A stretch of 64,000 bases of DNA from Tillus elongatus (taxonomy: Eukaryota > Arthropoda > Insecta > Coleoptera > Cleridae). The DNA lies in assembly GCA_964006375.1 (NCBI GenBank), contig OZ023270.1, positions 71,452,082 to 71,516,081 on the forward strand. The letters are read 5' to 3'. Positions 12,729-26,705 of the stretch are shown here, one piece after another. The translations under genes were made by a program, and so were the position numbers. Position 1 is the stretch's first letter. Each line of letters opens with the position of its first letter. The notes beneath the pieces were generated by a model, which saw nothing but the letters and a program-made list of their open reading frames with translations, ran no database searches and was not told the DNA's origin.

Positions 12729-14049
12729 CGAATGCGTATAATCATTAATTAAATATAAGCAGCTTTACTACAGAAATCTCAGTCACAGTCATCTAGTTTT
12801 TCTCCTTCTTCTTCTTCTTCTCCTTCTTTTCTTTTTCCTCCTCCTCCTCCTCATCCCCCTTAGTTTTCTTCGTCATCATCTTTTTCTTTTCATGATCCTT
12901 TTCTTCGTCCTCTTCTTCTTGTTTTCTTTGCTTTATTCTATCTCTTTAACCTAAGGTTTACGTACGCAGCTTGACAAAACATTATTTTTTTATTTCTCGA
13001 AATGCGTATACCATGATGTATAAAAGAAGCTGTACTGCCACCCTCCTTTTTTGATTTGGACTGTATCAATCACATAGTAAATATTTGTATTTTCATTGTA
13101 ATGCAGTGTACATCACAAATTTTCTTGTCTTTATTTGAGGGGCGTTCCAAATTCCTGAATATAAATCGAAAAACATAATGAGTGAATAACAATTTCGAAA
13201 TGTTTTGAAAGCAATATTTTGAAAATTATTATGAAGAACATAATGATGGAATAATTAAATTTGACTGCTTTCGTTTCTGTAATAGCCGCGTTTTGATTTT
13301 ATAATATGAGACACCATAAACAATACGAAGTTATTTAGGACGTCAGGAGATAATGCTCTTTCTACCTATTTTTAAATACAACATTATACACACACCTATA
13401 AATATTTTCCTCCTCTATCTTTCAGGAAAAATAGATAAATATAAAATAATATTAATGTCATTATATCCCGGGATATTTCTACACGTGAATCACAAGCTAT
13501 ACATATATCGCCGATTATTAATAACAGTGTATTAAATCACGCTGCTGCACTGTATTATAAAATTGATAACTGTTTGTTATTAATAATTTGTCGAATTTAT
13601 ACGCAATTATTTTTAAGTAAAGATAATTTTAATGCTTTGTCTATTGATCTATTGACATTAAAGTCGATGAATTTAAAAACATTAACAATTACTCTAGATA
13701 AAAGTGTATTAACATCAGAACTAATTTATTTTCGGTTCACATGATAGCACCAGGCATACTCGTGTTTTCGCATTGTTGACATAGTCAAATAACAAATAAA
13801 CTTTTTTACAAAAAACACCCACATTCTATAACCTGAAGATTAACTAAATAATTATACCCCCTTTAGCAAGAGTGTGCACCATCGCACTTTTCCCATACGG
13901 CTGTCAAGTAGATTTACAGGCGAAACAGGATAAAATGGTCACAAATATCTTCTTCCCTCAATATTGAAATTAGAATAGGATTTGAAATCAGTAAGGGATT
14001 TGATAAAAGTACAAAACTTGTAAAGACGCTTGCTCATAGTCAAAAAAGC
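12729..14049. other. No gene recognised; pyrimidine-rich tract at 12798-12935
   Basis: A CTT/CTC-rich simple-sequence tract occupies about 12798-12935. The rest is AT-rich with no recognisable coding or RNA feature. Confidence 0.5.
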
Positions 14050-14412
14050 ACGGACGTAGCAAGTGCGTATGGTAACGAATTTTCATTAAATTGAATTACT
14101 CAATTTTCTACAAATCTAGAAAGTTGAATTTTTGTACGCAGTAAGGTCTTTCCCCAGGCAACATATCCACCTGATTTCATCAAAATAGCTTTGTAATTTT
14201 CGGAGATAAAAATTTTTCTTGAAAGAAAACTACATTTTCCGGGAAAAGCTTGTCCGATTTTCCTGACTAACGCTCTCGTCCAAGTTATTAATCAAAAAAA
14301 GAATCTTGCTGAGTTTCATCAAAATCTGTCAATAACATTATCAATTTTTGCACAGTCTCAGCATCGATACGTCTCTATTAGTGAATTTTTTTAAATAAAA
14401 ATTCAGCAAAAG
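14050..14412 (-). repeat. Family A copy lacking the TA block
   Basis: Both diagnostic ends are present. The right end GGACGTAGCAAGTGCGTATG is at 14052. The left palindrome CTCTATTAGTGAATTTTTTT with AAAAATTCAGC is at about 14374-14410. Between them the usual segments are present, but the interval from the AATCTGTCAATAACATTATC segment to TTTTTGCACAGTCTCAGC is deleted and the (TA)n block is gone. Confidence 0.8.
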
Positions 14413-14689
14413 AGAAAACAGGTGCTATATACAGAGTACGTGCCTTCAAGATTCGCCTTTTAGAAATTGGGGAGGAAAAATATGACTACCTGAGCCAATC
14501 CACCTATATTCAGAAATTAACGCATTTCGAGACACAGCCAATCAAATGAGGGCAATACTAGACAGTTTTTCCACTAGAAAAAGGGTTATTGTGCAGAAAG
14601 ATTTTGATTTCCTTTTTCGATTATGGAATAACCTAATGATACAAAAATATTAACAATTAAATTTCGACGTATTTATCATCCGTCATGCA
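14413..14689. other. No gene recognised
   Basis: Unassigned AT-rich sequence. Confidence 0.35.
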
Positions 14690-15072
14690 TGAGAAATTGT
14701 TCGAAGTTCCCCCTCTTCTACTTTCAAAAGTTTACTCACTCTTTTTGTAAATGAATCTGGTACATACTGCAACATTTCAGGTGTTACTAATAAGCAGGCA
14801 AAGCGGATTCTATTCTTCATATCATCTAAAGTTGTAGGTGCAATCGCCATCACTTTGTCCTCTTTAAAACCCTAAAAGAACTAATCAAGCCGATTAAAAT
14901 CCGGGCACCTAACAGGCCAGTCCACTGGACCTGCTCAACCAATCCACTTGTTTTCAAATATTCCCTTCAAACGATGACGGTCCTGTATTGCTCAATGGGG
15001 TGGAGGTCCATCCTATTTGAACCACATGCCCGGATTTATGTTTTGGTTTAATAATTGAGGTAGTTCGTTAAG
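14690..15072 (-). pseudogene. Degraded IS630/Tc1/mariner-type transposase, C-terminal part
   Basis: The minus-strand translation reads NELPQLLNQNINPGMWFK, stop, DGPPPH (consensus MWFQQDGAPPHY). It continues with HRLKGIFENKWIG, GPVDWPVRCPDFNRLD (consensus RWIGRRGPIEWPARSPDLTPLD), KEDKVMAIAPTTLDDMKNRI, and VTPEMLQYVPDSFTKRV. The second catalytic Asp is preserved in the DGPPPH motif. Several in-frame stops show that it is dead. This transposase class is abundant in arthropod genomes. The first catalytic region would lie beyond 15072 and is not recognisable. The N-terminal fragment at 41866 could come from the same class. Confidence 0.7.
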
Positions 15073-17220
15073 TCATAATTTCGTAACCGAAAGACCAAAT
15101 TAAAAAAAAGTTCTGCACACATACCTAGTTTTTTACGTAGATTCAAATTTTATAAAAAAAGTACTTCCCCAATTAAAAATCCAAAGTTAACCCCCACTCC
15201 GTCAAAATAGAGAGTATCGGTGAATGTCACAAATTTGTTTAAATATGTGCCCCCATCTTTCCATTACTTTGCGAAAATTTTACACACAGAAACTTGACCG
15301 TTTTGGAGATATCTTCTTGTAACACTTTTTAAAAATGTAGCCTGTATTTTTAAGAATCAGTTATTATAGTTAACTCCATCCTACAAGTATCATGCTTTTA
15401 AAAACAAAACTACGCGAGCAAATGAAGAGGATACGTTAACTTTTTGCCGAGACAGGCATCTCGTAGATGCATCGTTGCTTTTCGTTGTCTTAAAAGAACA
15501 TCTTGTTCTTATTTCAAATTTCCCTGAGAGAATTACCGGGGTAAAGATGAACTTGGGGTTGGAAACCGGTGTAACACCGAATATTTACCCGGTAAAGATC
15601 GCTGATAACGCTACAAAATCGGCAAAAATCCCAGTAAAGTGATTTATTTTCCGCTTTTCTTGTAGTAATCGGTTTATCAGAGAACAAGTGTATCTATAAC
15701 ACCGATTTCGTGCGAAAATTGTCGTCACGTCGGCTTAGATCGTTCTTGTCCAACAAACCTAAAAGATTCGCGATACTGCAAAAAGCGGTAGCCGCACTGG
15801 CAAAACAAAGGGGAATCCTGACTAATCCTACTTAAGATGTTGCAGAAAAAACACCAACAGCGCGAATCTATGAACGATGAATTGAATTCAGAGAGTTCGG
15901 CATTAAGTTTTAGGCCATAATTGGGTTTTACTGTATCGGGCTTTTGTTCACCAGCCATCAATATTTATTTCCACGAAAGGCTGGAGCAGCACCGTCTTTA
16001 AACACTGCGGCAGCTGTTGATTTCTCATATATTAATTATGAATTGCAGTATTTATAAGGATAACAGATCGTTTTTATTTTCTTGTTTTTGGTGTTTTCAC
16101 ACGACAATAAAGGCAAACAGACACAACACGCGTTAAATGGTTTACAGATATGACACATGCCGCGCTCGTTGATTTTGCTCTGATGTTCGCCGCAAAAATG
16201 TTTTTAGATCAGCTACGAGTTTAGCTACAATTAAAATATACTTCAGATATTAAGTAAAACAAATGAATACACAGAGGATTTACACTAGATCATTATATGA
16301 CAGCTGTTTTGTTACAATGGAGTTCCTTCATTTACAAGACTAAAATTTATTTTTATCGTACTACGAGAGCATATTGATATCTGGTTAGCCTGGAAAGTTT
16401 CCAGTATGCAAAGCTGAATTAAGTTGCTATAGTAACCACTACGATGTATTATATTTATGCTATCAGTGTTTGACATCCGAACTAGAATTTTCGAAAGCCA
16501 CCAACAGAGACAGCTCCTGCAACTGTGATGGGCGATGTCTCATTTATTAAGACTGAACAACAATCTTGTATTTAAACCGACTATGTTTGTTTACCGATAA
16601 AACTGTTAATCCGGCTCGGAGGACCATAAATGTTGTATGTTGGTTGTAACTATTGAAACAGAGATTGTAGTCAATTAACTATAATCACAACTTTAAATTA
16701 ATAATGTCGGTGCATTGCTTGTGTTATAGAAAAAACGTATGACATGATAATGTTTGTTAAAAAAATTTGCTTGTTCAAAAAATTGCTATTGCTAGTTGCT
16801 ATTGTTACATAAACTGGCCGCCTTCTCATGCATATAAGTTGGTGTGCATGACGCCAATTTAACTTTAAAATTAACTGCTATAAAAAGGAACAGGCATTGC
16901 TGTCATATAGGTGACATTCACCTGTTTTGTTATTAATAGATACATTATACATTAAGTATTATATATTATACATCATTATACATCACTATGATCCAGCTAG
17001 TAAAAAACAATCGAAAAAGTTGAAGCGACTTTGAATATGCAACCCGTTGTGTCCCACAGGTCACCATACTAGGACCACTCCTATTCAGTCTCGATGAAAA
17101 TGGGTTGTATTTTCTTGAATTGCAGAAAGAGATGTATGGCTATTTCGCAAGTTGTAAATGTTGATTTTGGAAGTTTTTTAATGCGCCACTTTAAAGTTAG
17201 CTCCTACATTTGTAAAGAAC
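15073..17220. other. No gene recognised
   Basis: Unassigned sequence. Short open frames, for example on the minus strand near 15725-15961, show no recognisable family. Confidence 0.4.
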
Positions 17221-17235
17221 AACAGGCAGATTTAA

Positions 17236-17398
17236 CATGTCCAATAGAGCCTCGAAACTAAGGGTACTGGGTTCGATCCCAGGATTCTCCTTTCACTTTT
17301 TAAGTACACACTATACAATTAACATCAACCGAGGTTGTGGCATTGTATCTAAGCAAGTCGAATGTCTGCACGTTCCGCCCTTCGGAGGGGGCGTAAAA
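17236..17398 (+). repeat. tRNA-derived SINE, 3'-truncated
   Basis: The head contains the B box ACTGGGTTCGATCCCAGG (about 17266-17283). The family body follows: AAGTACACACTATACAATTA, CATCAACCGAGGTTGTGGCA and CGTTCCGCCCTTCGGAGG. It stops at ACACATGTCC before the GGCACGTTAAAG tail. Confidence 0.8.
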
Positions 17399-17513
17399 CA
17401 CATGTCCAATACATTATATATTTATCTAAGGTTTTCGGTTTTCTGGGGGTATAAAATTGTATTTAATAGATATTAGTTATTCATTAACCAAGATAAACGC
17501 TTCTTCCTCTTTC

Positions 17514-18355
<842 letters not shown>

Positions 18356-19445
18356 TTTAAACTTTTCAACGGAACTATATTATTCCAATGTTCTAGGGTG
18401 CGAAATTCTCTAAATCTGACATATCTATCTATAAGACCACTAATTTTTTTGTGTATTTCTTTTGTTCTCTCTTTTTTGAATTTTAATTAGCGGGGTGAGC
18501 TAATGTTGAGGCCGTGACAGACAAGAAAATGATGTTTTTAAAGTTATGTTATTTAATATCAAAAACTGACAGCCTATTTTCGATTACTTTTGATTTGATT
18601 TAACTAGTTTTTACGGTATAAAAACCAACATTCTTTATGTTAGATTAATATCTAATCTATTGTAATTAATATTGTGTACAAGAGAAGGCACCAGCCATTA
18701 TATTATTGATAGTTTTTATTTTTATTTATTTTTTTTAGTTTTATTTTTTTACTTTGTGTTGATTTTAGTGTCTTAAGGTTTTCTTTGTATTTTAATTCAA
18801 TTTAGTGTCAATGCACATTTTTTATTCTGTTAAAAACTCTTTTTTTCGGCGTATTCTCACCCTTTATACATAAAATATTTTTACTTATGTTTAAATCTTA
18901 ATATAATATTGATAAAAATCACGATCATTTTATTAAATAATGCAAACACACAATAAATAATGACTGATAATTTTATATTACATAAAGAGTTGTATTTTTA
19001 CATACACCCATGTGGTGAAAGGTTATCACATGTCAATTATTTATTAGCTGAATATTTCAAACAAAAATTATGTATGATATATCGCCGGTGATCGATCGAT
19101 TCTATTTCTTCATTGTATTTTTATTGAAGCACACTAAATTTTTCTTCGTTAGTAGTGGAGTGATAATTGAAGAAGCTAGTTAGGATTTGAGTGTTATTTT
19201 AAAACCAGGTAAAGATTTAGTTTGTTTTCTTTTTATCATTGTTTGTATATTGTTAAAATATTTATCACTATTAGCAATTAAGTGTACAGTGAACTCGCGA
19301 TTAATTTAAGAAAAAACTATTATTAGCAAAATAGCAATAAACTTAATTTGGCAAAAATGGTACCTTATTCCCATTAAACTAGACTTAATAATTTTTAAAA
19401 GATAAATATGTAACTCAAATTTAATGCATTTTCGTGGTGAATATT
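18356..19445. other. No gene recognised
   Basis: Strongly AT-rich sequence with no domain or structured RNA that I can recognise. Confidence 0.4.
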
Positions 19446-20043
19446 TAAAAAGTTTATACGCAGCAAGTGCGTTATGGTAGTAAATTTTTACTAAAATGAT
19501 TTTAATAGCAAAGATTATTTTTTTGTTAATGAAAGAAGGCATCAACTTTGATTACCAGTATAACCTATACAGTAGAAATGTACATACCATATTTCATCAA
19601 GAAAACTGTGCTGTTTGCAAAAGCAAAACATTTTCCAAAATCAACTTTAAAAAAAATTCGGAAAAAAATTGGTTCGATTTTCCTGGGCATCAAACCTCTT
19701 CAAGGTAGGATTTACTCACATGCCACGATATAATTATTCACAAAAATATTTTCGACAAAACTTCCAAAAAAAACCTGGATAGGTGTTCTAGGGTGTCTAG
19801 TTCAATCTCATTTAAAGTAATTTTTTCAAAATTTGAAAGTCGCTCTCCTCATTAGCGATTATTTTACGAAAATTCGGTAAAAATAAAAAAAAATTGTATC
19901 ACTAACGCTTTATGGGCTAGCCTGTGATTGTCAAAATAATTTTATAAGATGCAGCTCAAGTCACCATATAATTAACTCATAACATTTTTCCTCGTATCTT
20001 GTATAGTAACGGATATATTGAGCTCTACCGTAGAAATACGTCG

Positions 20044-20125
<82 letters not shown>

Positions 20126-20222
20126 GTTCTAGAGGACCTAGTTCAGGGTCATGCGGAGAAATATTTTAAAAACTCGCGGTCTCCTCAATAGCGAATTTAT
20201 TCTGCGAAAATTCTCTAAAAAT
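19446..20222 (-). repeat. Family B copy, rearranged
   Basis: The right end ACGCAGCAAGTGCGTTATGG is at 19447. A left-end segment (TCTCCTCATTAGCGATTATTTTACG) ends near 19885. A further piece follows with the B-specific text TTGTATCACTAACGCTTTAT and CGTATCTTGTATAGTAACGG. A (TA)n block is at 20047-20122, and a second left end follows to about 20222 (GTCTCCTCAATAGCGAATTT). It is at least two overlapping partial copies. Confidence 0.65.
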
Positions 20223-20871
20223 TATAGATTATCAAACCATAAATTCTGTAACTAAAAGTACTTCCAAAGCATCAGATAAAGTGTCTATTTGAAATGAATC
20301 TTCCGCAAATATTTTAGTAAAATGAAGGTCAATGACGGTTAAAGCTGAAACTTATGGCTTAGTAAAACACACTTTTACTCTACATAACCTGTATTCCTTT
20401 CAGGTTCTTTTCGTAAAAGTTGCCAATTTTGACCTTTATAATCGCAACTTTGACGTTTTGAGAAGAAAAACTATACAAGTCTCTAAGTACTTTGGTATTT
20501 CTCGACCTTTTTTACACCGAAAACTGAATATTTGTCTGTAGTATAAAATAGATTTTGTTATCTACACAAAATATTTTGGTTTTGTGCCTTTTTCTCGTCA
20601 TCAGTGGCACCAAAAATTGTTTTTTTTTTCTTTCTAAATGCGATTTTTTTTAACCTAGAGACCCAGATTTTGTTACATAAGTTATTTTTTATGATATAAA
20701 CCTACGTATCAAATTTGGTTGGCATTGCTTTGTTACATCCGGAGATATAAATTTTTTCCCGGAACAACTGCTCCGATTTTCCTGGCAACGAACTTGCCTA
20801 GGAAGCCACTTACAAAAGGAAGGTACTCACCAAATTTAAACAAAATCGGCGTATTATTTTTTGAGTGATAT

Positions 20872-20952
<81 letters not shown>
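20223..20952 (-). repeat. Family B copy, tandem to the previous one
   Basis: It contains the B middle in minus orientation: CATCAGATAAAGTGTCTATT, GTAAAATGAAGGTCAATGAC, GCAACTTTGACGTTTTGAG, CACAAAATATTTTGGTTTTG. The post-microsatellite segment follows (GGCAACGAACTTGCCTAGG, AAAATCGGCGTATTATTTTT), then (TA)n at 20876-20952. The same arrangement is at 47490-48312. Confidence 0.7.
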
Positions 20953-20955
<3 letters not shown>

Positions 20956-22219
20956 CTATCGGGCCTAGTAAGAATCTTTAATCTGTTAAATACTTGTTAA
21001 AAACGCCCACCATCAACTTGTATCCCTTTTTAGACATTTTAAAAATATTTGTCGAATGTTTTTTAAGTCCTACATCATTAATGGTTTGCCAAAATATAAA
21101 TTTTTTAGTCGATCGGTAAAATTTTAGTTTTTGATCACTTGTTAGAATGCAAATGAATAGCTTCATTTTACATTTTTTGTGCAGATTCAATCTGATCTAC
21201 ATTATGACATACGAATCATAAATTCCTCTATACGTTATGTAAAAGTTATAAATTTTTATCAATTCCTTCCCCCCCATTTCAGAACGCGACCACATATAAA
21301 AACACCATCGAAAGGTGCACTTCATCTACATATATTCCGTAATATATTGGCGACATTTGACAGGTATATGATTTAAATATCGTGGTACGGGCGCAGTGTA
21401 AGTGTTGCTCTGTGTATACCCTCCCTCACGGATTGTCGAACAAAACCATAGATTAGAAAAAATAATCAGAACCGACTTGGCAAATTGATTTATAACTCCA
21501 GGGGTGCGAGGAAAACAAGACACTTTTTAATTGAAGATGTTTTATGGTGGTGTACGTCGTTTTTTTAGGATCCCCTATAGAGATATCCAAATTTAATTAG
21601 TATTTTCTCATGTTATTGGCGCAGAGGTCTTGTCATAAGCAAACGATTTAGTCAGCGTGCAATCTGCATTTTATAGTATTACAAGAAATGATTATTATTA
21701 TTTTCCTTGTTTAAGCTTGAAATTTCATTTCATTATTTTCCTCATGTTGAGCTTTTAACTAATTTTTGCATGTCAGGTGCTGAAAATTAAGGAATTTTCT
21801 CAAAGAAACTTAAGATCCTCTCAGTCTAGATACCTCAGAGTCTTAGAGATAACTCAAGAACAGGTCTTATCTGAACTAAAGACTAGACTTTAGTTCATCC
21901 CCTGGCACTGGCGGCAATAATTTGTTAGTGCTACAAAAATGTATCGATGAGCTAGCAAGCTCCTATATCGGATTTGTTAAAATTCTGCTCGAAGACTACC
22001 ACCTAGTCAAAAATCTGGTTGCTGGCATTTGTGATTAGGATTTTCAAATCCGGAGTTAAATTAGAAGCCAACAACTACACTGCACTATCACTGCATGTAA
22101 TAAGTCCTGGAACGACTGATTGCGCGGTGGGTTACGTCATTTTCATGTTTAGATAATATAATTCTACAGGATCATCATGGTCTCTAGACCAGGCAGATGA
22201 AGGAGAATTTAACTGCTAC
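20953..22219. other. No gene recognised
   Basis: Unassigned sequence. The section about 21880-22100 could be a decayed upstream part of the LINE fossil that follows, but the translation is not convincing. Confidence 0.35.
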
Positions 22220-22600
22220 AATGTTGAAATTCTTGTACTGAGGCTGTGGATTCTAGAAGGTCCGTCGACATAATCTACTTCTATTTTTTCGAAGCGTTTG
22301 ATAAGTGTCGTCTAAGTCTGTCAATATACAGTACGATATCGATGCGGTCCTAGATTAATCCCAAGAGGTGGTCGTTGCTTTTGACTTCGGGCAAGCGTGT
22401 TCTCTTAGATCTGGACAACGGTAATCCTGTTATTGCCTATACCATCGATCGCCTTCTAGTAAAATCTGTTATCAAGCATGTTGATCTAGGTGTCACTGTC
22501 ATTAAGAGTCTCTCTTGGTCAGATAAGGTTTCCGAGGGTATTAAAAAAGACAACAGCCAAATAAAGTCTGCCTCCTTCATTTAATATGTTTCAGCAAGCA
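22220..22600 (+). pseudogene. CR1/Jockey-like LINE reverse transcriptase fossil
   Basis: At about 22236-22320 one frame reads NSCTEAVDSRRSVDIIYFYF followed by FEAFDKCRL. This matches the catalytic motif 'VDVIYFDFSKAFDKV', but with Tyr where the first catalytic Asp should be. Further on, in another frame, VLLDLDNGNPVIAYTIDRLL and KHVDLGVTVIKSLSWSDKV match the thumb/C-terminal region 'HKDLGVTI-x-LKWS'. The YADD motif lies in the destroyed interval. It is an old fragment. Confidence 0.65.
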
Positions 22601-22917
22601 TCGTTATATGAAACAGTGCTTGCTAGTGGGCGTTAAAATATGCTTTTTTCACGACTTCCAGCCTCTGTTCGCCTATTGTACTAGGTATCAGCACTCCTGT
22701 CTAGTTCTTTGACCTGGTCTAAATCTGAACTGAGCTCAATCCAGTTAATTCTCAATGTCGCACCTGATTCTATTGTTCACTGTGGTTATCAGAATCTTCG
22801 CCACATGATTTTGCACAATTATTGCCCTGTGCTGATTCTATTTGCGCTCATGGATTTGAAATAATAATACTTTTACTATTTCTAAACTCACTGGGCAGCT
22901 CTCCCCATTTATAGCGT
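22601..22917. other. Possible 3' continuation of the LINE fossil
   Basis: No reliable motif is visible. The position directly downstream of the reverse transcriptase remnant makes LINE origin likely for part of it. Confidence 0.3.
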
Positions 22918-23282
22918 TTTCGCGATTAGGTGAAAATGTTATTGTTCTTTTTTTGCCAGATGGGTCTGCAATATAAATTTTTCCTTATTTAAGTGCACTG
23001 TCTACGTCTCGGACGAAGACATGGAACTACTGGAGACCAATAGTGTGCTGACCAGATAGATAGTGAACAGAGTTCTACAGATAAATCTCTAGAGAGCACT
23101 TTCGCGATTAGGTGAAAATGTTATTGTTCTTTTTTTGCCAGATGGGTCTGCAATATAAATTTTTCCTTATTTAAGTGCACTGTCTACGTTTCGGACCAAG
23201 ACATGGAACTACTGGAGACCAATAGAGTGCTGACCAGATAGATAGTGAACAAGGTTCTAGAGATAAATTTCTAGAGAGCACT
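22918..23282 (+). repeat. Tandem duplication, 182-bp period
   Basis: The unit starting TTTCGCGATTAGGTGAAAAT and ending CTCTAGAGAGCAC occurs twice: about 22918-23099 and 23100-23282. Few substitutions separate the copies (for example GTCTCGGACGAAG versus GTTTCGGACCAAG), so the duplication is fairly young. Confidence 0.9.
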
Positions 23283-25619
23283 AGGAATAGTATCAGCTGA
23301 CAGGGGACAACTGTGGATTTTTTCCATGGACAAAAAATCATTGAAGAAACTGGAAAAGGCACAATGGTGTCGCTTCTCCCAAAGCTGAAAGCTATACGAA
23401 GAAGCGTATGTCTAGGTTGTGAACTCTAGTGCGGGAGATAAATCTGGGCATAGTGCTTTAGATATTTAAACAGAAGCGTCGCAATAGAGCTACAGATGTC
23501 ACGGCGACGAAGGCCGAATGGTCAGCTCCTCATCTCCTAAATCTCAATCTAAGTTGTATCTTTACTTAATATAGGCGGACCCAGGGCATCTGGGTTTATC
23601 TCCAATATGTCCACTATATAATCTTCTTCGCAACTAATTTTCTTTCTGTGATAAAACATTTCTATATAATTCGTTAGTTATTGTTGCCCTTAGTTCCATA
23701 CTAAGTACCTTGTGAATCCAGAGAAATAGTGTCCACGTCTCTATTTGGTACTTCGAGATAATCTCTCCAGTATTTTGCAATGTTCTCCTTTTTAGTAATA
23801 AATTCTGATAAAATTATGACATTGCTAATTTTCACAATATTAATGTTCTATTTTTATATAAAGTAGCTTAAATACGATATAATGTTTCTTTTAACAGAAC
23901 CTTTTATACAGAAATGGTCTATACAGTCATTTAGTTTTAATAAATTACGAAAAAGTGCCTTAATGAAATCAACTGCATACATAGTTTAATTTATTTCCCA
24001 ATTTTTTCCAACAGTGCCAAGATTATCTACGAAACACTACAAATGGAGCGCCTGAGAATTGGTATTTCGATTTACGAAATCAATTTCAGCGACTACTACA
24101 ACAGACCTTATACGTATCGAAGAAGGGGTTGAGTTGATTCCTCTATCAAATAATTCCTAATTTCGGATGCACGGGGATCGACAGCACAGGGCGAATTGTA
24201 AACATTAACCGAAGGCAAATCACGTATTTCAGGTGGGTTATATAATAAGTGAGAGCATCCAGTCTAATGCGCGGGGGGCGGTGTGTCGGGGACGATCGGG
24301 AATCCCAAACGTAATGCCTAATTCTAGATTTAAGACACAAGTTCGGATTGAGTGTATGCTGCGGGAAGCTGAGCAATTATGCGTATGCAACAGCGGCCAT
24401 TTTGATTCAATCTATTGAGATGACACCCGGGGGATTTGTCTATGGATTTCGAGCAGATCTTAATTTGTTTTAATACCCGCGGTCGAAGAACGCGACGACT
24501 CTCGAAGAATGTTTCAGCGTGTGTGTCTTTTGTTTCTTATGCCCCCGAGCTGTCATCGCAGGAGGCCTAGGAAGGGAGGAATCTGTCATAATTAAGACGA
24601 TCGTAAATTATCTGGATCGAGATGCGAAACAAGAAATTTTTAATATCGAGAAGATGCAATCTGATTATAGCCCTATATCTTGCAGGAAAATGAGGTTCCC
24701 AGCTAATGAAATGAAGGAATATTTGTATTAAGATTTAAAAAATAAATAAACATAATGATTACAGTCTCAAGGCGATGTTGCCTTGTTAAAGCCATGACAA
24801 TCTGTTTGAAGTTGTTCTTTTCATTTCAATAGTGGAGTATTCGCTCTGGAATGTTTCCCTATTTAAAAATATTGAGTTATGGGGCAAGATTGTTTGCTTA
24901 TAATTAAAAAAAAACACGCACAATGTCTTCATAGAAGCAAAGTAATGCTGTTTTCTGGTAGTTTATAAGCTGTTACAAGCAAATCTAGACATATACTTTA
25001 AAATTGTACTAGCATCAGCAACCCACGTATCAAAGTAATTATTCTGTCTAAATTTCGCTATGTTTTCCTTGAACGAATAGGTTAAAATTGGTTTTAAACA
25101 AGCCGTCATCGCAATACGCAGAACAACAGATTGGTCGTCTCGACAATACTCTATGAATTCAGATAAATATGACAAGGAAATTAACTATATGTACCCCCCA
25201 ACCGTTCCCTTCTGATGATGGACGTACTAATATACCAGACATCCATCAATTCTTAGGATGTTGTTAAAGCTCATTATATTTGATTCCTTTCATATTTTTC
25301 GAGTAATTGTTTAATGAATAGGTATTTTTTCAGAATGATGGGTGAACAATAGATAAAACCACAATCACATAAGAAGTTCACGGGTGCGGTGGTGCGTATC
25401 CAAGCATGTCGCAACATGGACAATCAGTCATTGCAAATGAGCAACCTGTACGTTGCTTATAGTCTCTCTTTTGCTCTCCTCTCCACTTGTATCTAATTTA
25501 GACACGAGAGATACATAAAAGAGACGGTTCTCTTTGTTTTCTTAGTCATTACCAGAAATGATATTACTGGAAAACGTAACTGGTTATTAAATGAGTCTAC
25601 AAGAAAATTAAGAAAACTA
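23283..25619. other. No gene recognised
   Basis: Largely single-copy-looking sequence, with a GC-richer part at about 24240-24560. I see no exon, RNA gene or transposon end that I can defend. Confidence 0.4.
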
Positions 25620-25715
25620 TGAACGCAACAAGTGTGTTACGGTAGCAAATTTTCATTAAAATCCCTCAAATTTTAATAACCCAAAATTCTCATAAGCTAC
25701 AATATTCACTTGTGG
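25620..25715 (-). repeat. Family A/B right-end fragment
   Basis: ACGCAACAAGTGTGTTACGG and TAGCAAATTTTCATTAAAAT match the right terminus of the family in minus orientation. The rest of the element is missing. Confidence 0.75.
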
Positions 25716-25826
25716 TACGGTAAACATCCCTTTTTATGTAGTTCAATTTGGCTGGTCGAAGCTATTAACAAAACGAAGATGTTTTCAAATTTATTGTCTT
25801 CATTTTTTCAATTACAACATATTTTT

Positions 25827-25830
<4 letters not shown>

Positions 25831-25911
<81 letters not shown>
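25831..25911. repeat. (TA)n microsatellite at a Tc1 terminus
   Basis: The tract ends at the apparent terminal sequence ACTGACTTTAAAAAAATCCG of the Tc1 relic. Confidence 0.95.
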
Positions 25912-26705
25912 TGACTTTAAAAAAATCCGAACACCCAGTAACAAACTTAAAAAATTATTACATTCTCAAACTAACATTATTTAATTATCAGTGGGTCCGC
26001 TGCGGTTTCTTATGCATTCTATAACTTTTCGAGGCATGCTTGAAATCAAATAATTTATGGTATCCTGAGGAATGTCTTTTCATGCATCTTGAATTCAGTG
26101 ACAAAGCTCAACTAGGTTATTTGGTGGTTGAGGTTAATTACCCCGTCGAATGCCAATCATATCTTCCACATGTTCGGTTGGTGACAAGTCTGGGGAGCGA
26201 GAAGGCCATGAAAGCAGCGTCACGTTGTTTTCTTGCAAGGACCTTGTAGCAACCCTTGCTGTAAGAGGACGTGCGTTATCTTGTTGTAAAAAGCCTTGAA
26301 TTAACCCTCGTAAGTATGGCAGTGAAACAGGCTCCAATACGTTTCGTATGTAATAATTTGCATTTAAATTTCTGTCAATAAAAACTAGAGGTGACCTGCC
26401 ACCGTGTGTTATCGCACCCCATACCATCACCCCGTGTAAGGACCCTATGCCATTTCACAGTAAATTCTAATTTTGTGCGTTCTCCACGTAATCGTCTTAC
26501 GACCATCTTGGAACCAAATACTGAATCTTGACTCGTCACAGAATACAACACGGTTCCATTCACCATTTCAATTTGCTCTACCGTTACACTACTCAAGTTG
26601 AGCAGCACGGTGTCGAAGTGTCAGTGGCAGACCCAAAAATGGTGTTTACGAACGAAGCCCAAAAGCGCTTATTCTGCAATGTATCGTTGCCATAGAGACT
26701 GTTTG
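25912..26705 (-). mobile_element. Tc1-like transposon relic with broken transposase
   Basis: On the minus strand the transposase is readable across frames: PFLGLPLTLRHRAAQLE, then GTVLYSVTSQDSVFGSKMVV (consensus VLFSDESRF), RLRGERTK, MVWGAITHGGRSPLVFIDRN, GFLQQDNARPLTARVAT, LLSWPSRSPDLSPTEHVEDM. The C-terminus follows as PPNNLVELC, DIPQDTINYLISSMPRKVIE. QDNARP carries the second catalytic Asp and SPTEH the final Glu of a DD34E enzyme. Frameshifts and stops inactivate it. One terminus is at 25912 against (TA)n, as expected for a TA-targeting element. The N-terminal DNA-binding part and the other terminus are deleted beyond about 26705. Confidence 0.85.

Noticed and set aside
23690..23830. Minus-strand peptide resembling a LINE linker (ENIAKYWRDYLEVPNRDVD)
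   Set aside because: Too short and without a second supporting motif; could be chance.
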